Shown in pieces: positions 1 to 6,447 of a stretch of 6,447 bases of DNA. Source of the DNA: Halomonas sp. (GTDB lineage: Bacteria > Pseudomonadota > Gammaproteobacteria > Pseudomonadales > Halomonadaceae); assembly GCA_007129225.1 (NCBI GenBank), contig SKVX01000216.1, forward strand, positions 1 to 6,447. The letters run 5' to 3'. How positions within the stretch are numbered: the stretch's first letter is position 1; each line of letters starts with the position of its first letter. The position numbers were made by a program, and so were the translations under genes. The notes beneath the pieces are model-generated. The model did not search any database. It had not been told where the DNA came from and saw only the letters and a program-made list of their open reading frames with translations.

Positions 1-964
<964 letters not shown>

Positions 965-966
<2 letters not shown>

Positions 967-969
967 GAG
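965..969 (+). promoter_or_regulatory. Ribosome binding site of rpoC, overlapping the rpoB stop
   Basis: AGGAG shares its first two bases with the rpoB TAG stop codon and lies 8 bases before the rpoC ATG at 978. A ribosome terminating on rpoB sits on this site. That suggests translational coupling, which would keep beta and beta' near equal amounts; the coupling is inference. The site fixes the rpoC start. Confidence 0.85.
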
Positions 970-977
970 CCGACTCC

Positions 978-5198
<4,221 letters not shown>

Positions 5199-5210
5199 AC
5201 GGCGTGGGAA

Positions 5211-5247
5211 GGCGTCAGGCCCTGAGCGATGCTCCCGGCTTGACGCC
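5211..5247 (+). other. Strong imperfect hairpin downstream of rpoC, overlapping the rpsL -35 box
   Basis: Bases 5211-5221 pair with 5237-5247 (11 pairs, one of them G-U). After a 2x2 internal loop, 5224-5227 (GAGC) pairs with 5231-5234 (GCTC) around a GAT triloop. It begins 12 bases after the rpoC stop, the usual place for a terminator. However, no T-run follows on the + strand, where the next bases are CGACCCCGCT, so it is not a canonical intrinsic terminator. It could slow or partly terminate rpoBC transcription, protect the rpoC 3' end from exonucleases, or do nothing. Its 3' arm contains the -35 element of the next promoter. Confidence 0.6.
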
Positions 5248-5269
5248 CGACCCCGCTAGACATTAGAAT
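5240..5269 (+). promoter_or_regulatory. Sigma70-type promoter of the rpsL-rpsG-fusA (str) operon
   Basis: The -35 box TTGACG (5240-5245) and -10 box TAGAAT (5264-5269) each match consensus at five of six bases, with an 18-base spacer. Transcription would start near 5276-5278, giving a leader of about 70 bases before rpsL. The discriminator right after the -10 box is GC-rich (GCGCAGCC). In known rRNA and ribosomal-protein promoters this feature accompanies repression by ppGpp and DksA. No AT-rich UP element is visible upstream. Position and quality fit the str promoter; the stringent response is inference. Read-through from rpoBC could also feed the operon. Confidence 0.75.
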
Positions 5270-5288
5270 GCGCAGCCTTTAACAGTGG

Positions 5289-5310
5289 GGTGGGTGTGCC
5301 CGCGCCCGCT
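5289..5310 (+). other. Possible small hairpin in the rpsL leader
   Basis: Bases 5289-5296 can pair with 5303-5310, closing a six-base loop. Three of the eight pairs are G-U, so stability is only moderate. It lies just inside the predicted leader and ends about 20 bases before the rpsL Shine-Dalgarno, which it leaves free. No function can be assigned. Confidence 0.3.
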
Positions 5311-5329
5311 GAAAGGCAAGGCAACCATT

Positions 5330-5333
5330 GGAG
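5330..5333 (+). promoter_or_regulatory. Ribosome binding site of rpsL (long spacing)
   Basis: GGAG, extended by a T to GGAGT, is the only Shine-Dalgarno-like element near the rpsL ATG at 5347. The 13 bases between them are longer than the usual 5-9. An in-frame ATG at 5290 would extend the protein by 19 residues, but the S12 family always begins with the MATINQLVRK-type N-terminus, so 5347 is the start. Confidence 0.65.
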
Positions 5334-5346
5334 TCAGCTACACAAC

Positions 5347-5721
5347 ATGGCAACGATCAATCAGCTCGTGCGCAAGCCGCGCAAGCGCCCCGCCGCCAAG
5401 AGCGACGTGCCGGCGCTGCAGGCCTGTCCGCAGAAGCGCGGTGTCTGCACCCGCGTCTACACCACCACCCCGAAGAAGCCGAACTCGGCCCTGCGTAAGG
5501 TCTGCCGCGTGCGCCTGACCAACGGGTTCGAGGTGTCGTCCTACATCGGTGGTGAGGGACACAACCTCCAGGAACACTCTGTCGTGCTGATCCGCGGCGG
5601 CCGTGTCAAGGATTTGCCGGGTGTGCGTTATCACACCGTTCGCGGCGCCCTCGACACCTCCGGCGTGCAGAACCGCAAGCAGGGCCGTTCCAAGTACGGC
5701 ACCAAGCGTCCCAAGTCCTGA
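5347..5721 (+). CDS. rpsL: 30S ribosomal protein S12
   Basis: Complete 124-residue S12, the same length as in E. coli and nearly collinear with it. S12 sits at the decoding centre of the small subunit, where it contacts 16S rRNA helices 18 and 44 and helps judge codon-anticodon fit. Two conserved loops are intact: TTPKKPNSALRK (about residues 40-51) and RGGRVKDLPGVRYH (about 83-96). Lysines 43 and 88, whose replacement gives streptomycin resistance or dependence in E. coli, are both wild type. That predicts no S12-based streptomycin resistance. Asp89 (88 without the initiator Met), the residue methylthiolated by RimO in E. coli, is present. The N-terminal extension is basic (KPRKRPAAK). It is the first gene after the promoter at 5240-5269 and is separated from rpsG by a structured 125-base spacer. 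Confidence 0.99.
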   Translation: MATINQLVRKPRKRPAAKSDVPALQACPQKRGVCTRVYTTTPKKPNSALRKVCRVRLTNGFEVSSYIGGEGHNLQEHSVVLIRGGRVKDLPGVRYHTVRGALDTSGVQNRKQGRSKYGTKRPKS

Positions 5722-5767
5722 TCGGCCTCGGTACGCATCCAGATTCAATTTCGGTCTGATAAGAGTA

Positions 5768-5819
5768 AGGCCGGGCGTCGCGGGCTCGAAAGGAGCGTGC
5801 GGGAGTTCCGGGTTTGCCT
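5768..5819 (+). promoter_or_regulatory. Candidate structured RNA between rpsL and rpsG (possible S7 target)
   Basis: The spacer RNA can fold into a long irregular stem. AGGC (5768-5771) pairs with GCCT (5816-5819), and CGGG (5772-5775) pairs with TCCG (5807-5810). Inside is a hairpin pairing 5778-5787 with 5793-5802, with one G/G mismatch, two G-U pairs and a GAAAG apex. In E. coli, S7 represses its own synthesis by binding mRNA between rpsL and rpsG, so a structure in this place is a natural candidate for the same role. I inferred the pairing by eye and did not match it to the 16S rRNA site of S7. Confidence 0.45.
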
Positions 5820-5821
5820 GA

Positions 5822-5843
5822 AAGACCCTTCGATAGAGGGCTT
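5822..5843 (+). promoter_or_regulatory. Hairpin covering the rpsG ribosome binding site
   Basis: AAG (5822-5824) pairs with CTT (5841-5843), and CCCT (5826-5829) pairs with AGGG (5837-5840). A5825 is bulged and the loop TCGATAG can be narrowed by one more G-U pair. The AGGG arm is the core of the rpsG Shine-Dalgarno, so in this fold the site is closed. Such an arrangement would make rpsG initiation depend on ribosomes arriving from rpsL or on a refolding event, and suits feedback control by S7. The pairing is seen; the function is inferred. Confidence 0.5.
5836..5840 (+). promoter_or_regulatory. Ribosome binding site of rpsG
   Basis: GAGGG ends 6 bases before the ATG at 5847, a normal spacing, and selects this start over the in-frame TTG at 5814. 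It forms one arm of the hairpin at 5822-5843. Confidence 0.8.
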
Positions 5844-5846
5844 GTC

Positions 5847-6317
5847 ATGCCTAGAAGAAGAGTAGTAGCCAAGCGCGAAATCCTGCCGGATCCCAAGTTC
5901 GGAAGTGAGCGCCTGGCGAAGTTCATGAACCACCTGATGTTCAGCGGCAAGAAGTCCACAGCTGAGCGCATCGTCTACGGTGCGCTGGACAAGGTTGCCG
6001 AGCGTAGCAAGGAAGAGCCGCTGGAGATCTTCGATCGCGCGCTGGAAGCCATCCAGCCCATGGTCGAGGTCAAGTCCCGCCGCGTCGGTGGTGCGACCTA
6101 TCAGGTTCCGGTAGAAGTCCGCCCCTCGCGCCGTCAGGCGCTGGCCATGCGTTGGCTGGTGGATGCGGCGCGCAAGCGCGGCGAGAAGACCATGGTGCAG
6201 CGTCTCGCGGGTGAAATGCTCGATGCCTCTGAAGGCAAGGGCTCTGCGGTCAAGAAGCGTGAAGACGTGCATCGCATGGCAGAAGCCAACAAGGCCTTCT
6301 CACACTACCGCTTCTAA
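5847..6317 (+). CDS. rpsG: 30S ribosomal protein S7
   Basis: Complete 156-residue S7, the standard bacterial length and without the C-terminal extension of E. coli K-12. S7 is a primary binder of the 3' major domain of 16S rRNA. It starts assembly of the 30S head and lies near the E site. The sequence shows the basic N-terminus (MPRRRVVAKR), the conserved first helices (PKFGSERLAKFMNHLMFSGKK is nearly E. coli-like), and the RNA-binding beta-hairpin around residues 72-92 (VEVKSRRVGGATYQVPVEVR). It ends with the invariant C-terminal stretch AVKKREDVHRMAEANKAF. In E. coli S7 is the autogenous repressor of the str operon, and the structured spacer upstream suggests the same here. Codons 3-5 are three consecutive AGA followed by GTA GTA, unlike the CGC/CGT-dominated usage of the rest of the window. 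Confidence 0.99.
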   Translation: MPRRRVVAKREILPDPKFGSERLAKFMNHLMFSGKKSTAERIVYGALDKVAERSKEEPLEIFDRALEAIQPMVEVKSRRVGGATYQVPVEVRPSRRQALAMRWLVDAARKRGEKTMVQRLAGEMLDASEGKGSAVKKREDVHRMAEANKAFSHYRF

Positions 6318-6350
6318 GTGCAGCGCCGCTTAAGCGCATCGCCAACCAAC

Positions 6351-6356
6351 GGGGAG
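6351..6356 (+). promoter_or_regulatory. Ribosome binding site of fusA
   Basis: GGGGAG lies 7 bases before the GTG at 6364. It supports GTG as the true start, since the EF-G N-terminus begins exactly there. The 46-base rpsG-fusA gap holds only a 10-base palindrome (CGCTTAAGCG, 6327-6336) and no terminator, so fusA is expected on the same transcript. Confidence 0.8.
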
Positions 6357-6363
6357 TTCCACC

Positions 6364-6447
6364 GTGGCTCGCAAGACTCCACTCAACCGCTATCGCAATA
6401 TCGGGATCGTCGCCCACGTCGATGCCGGCAAGACCACCACGACCGAG
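6364..6447 (+). CDS. fusA: Elongation factor G, N-terminal part (3' truncated)
   Basis: Only the first 28 codons are inside the window. The translation begins MARKTPLNRYRNIGIV and continues with the G1 (P-loop) nucleotide-binding motif AHVDAGKT at residues 17-24, then TTTE, as in EF-G. EF-G is the GTPase that drives translocation of tRNAs and mRNA on the ribosome and, with ribosome recycling factor, splits ribosomes after termination. Start is GTG, read as Met, with a strong Shine-Dalgarno. Position after rpsL and rpsG is the classical str operon order, in which a tuf gene usually follows. Too little is visible to say whether this is the main EF-G or a paralogue, but the operon context favours the main one. 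Confidence 0.96.
   Translation, partial: MARKTPLNRYRNIGIVAHVDAGKTTTTE

Noticed and set aside
5290..5346. N-terminal extension of S12 from an in-frame ATG at 5290
   Set aside because: The added residues match no S12 protein, no well-placed Shine-Dalgarno precedes 5290, and the family N-terminus starts at 5347.
5751..5763. A possible second promoter in the rpsL-rpsG spacer, with a GATAAG -10-like element
   Set aside because: It matches the -10 consensus at only four of six bases and there is no acceptable -35 box 16-18 bases upstream.
5814..5846. N-terminal extension of S7 from an in-frame TTG at 5814, with GGGAG eight bases upstream
   Set aside because: The Shine-Dalgarno-like sequence is tempting, but S7 proteins begin with MPRRR, which starts at the ATG at 5847 with its own site at 5836-5840. 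The GGGAG lies in the predicted stem.
5338..6272. - strand open frames opposite rpsL (5338-5748) and rpsG (5745-6272)
   Set aside because: They are in the same codon-aligned antisense register as the one opposite rpoC and are explained by the same scarcity of TTA, CTA and TCA codons.
6323..6337. Palindrome in the rpsG-fusA gap as a terminator
   Set aside because: The self-complementary stretch is short, would leave a tight loop, and has no T-run; the operon is expected to continue into fusA.

Overview
The window is a conserved housekeeping locus from a GC-rich gammaproteobacterium. It holds the 3' end of rpoB, all of rpoC, a sigma70-type promoter, rpsL, rpsG and the first 28 codons of fusA, all on the + strand. 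The proteins are closely E. coli/Pseudomonas-like. RpoC carries its key residues at E. coli numbering (C70/C72/C85/C88, R275, D460/D462/D464), then shifted by one (C815/C889/C896/C899, M933/R934/H937). It also has the roughly 190-residue trigger-loop insertion typical of Gammaproteobacteria. Strong G/C-ending codon use and direct adjacency of rpoBC to the str genes point away from enterics, where these loci are far apart. They fit a non-enteric group such as Pseudomonas or Halomonas relatives. A Halomonas-like host is my guess from overall protein feel, not proven.

Layout: rpoB (1-966, 5' truncated) is followed after 11 bases by rpoC (978-5198), whose Shine-Dalgarno overlaps the rpoB stop, so the two are one tight transcription-machinery unit. 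The 148-base gap 5199-5346 holds a strong imperfect hairpin (5211-5247) and a promoter (-35 at 5240-5245, -10 at 5264-5269) with a GC-rich discriminator. It also holds the rpsL leader. rpsL (5347-5721) and rpsG (5847-6317) are separated by 125 bases with two predicted RNA structures, the second of which covers the rpsG ribosome binding site. fusA starts at a GTG at 6364 after a 46-base gap and runs off the window.

Together the genes encode the two catalytic subunits of RNA polymerase, two small-subunit ribosomal proteins (the decoding-site S12 and the head-assembly primary binder S7) and the translocase EF-G. This is the growth-rate-linked core of transcription and translation. I see no mobile element, CRISPR array, tRNA, defence gene or unknown protein-coding gene. 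The interesting signals are all non-coding or at initiation sites: the hairpin fused to the str promoter, the rpsL-rpsG intercistronic structures, and a run of rare arginine codons opening rpsG.
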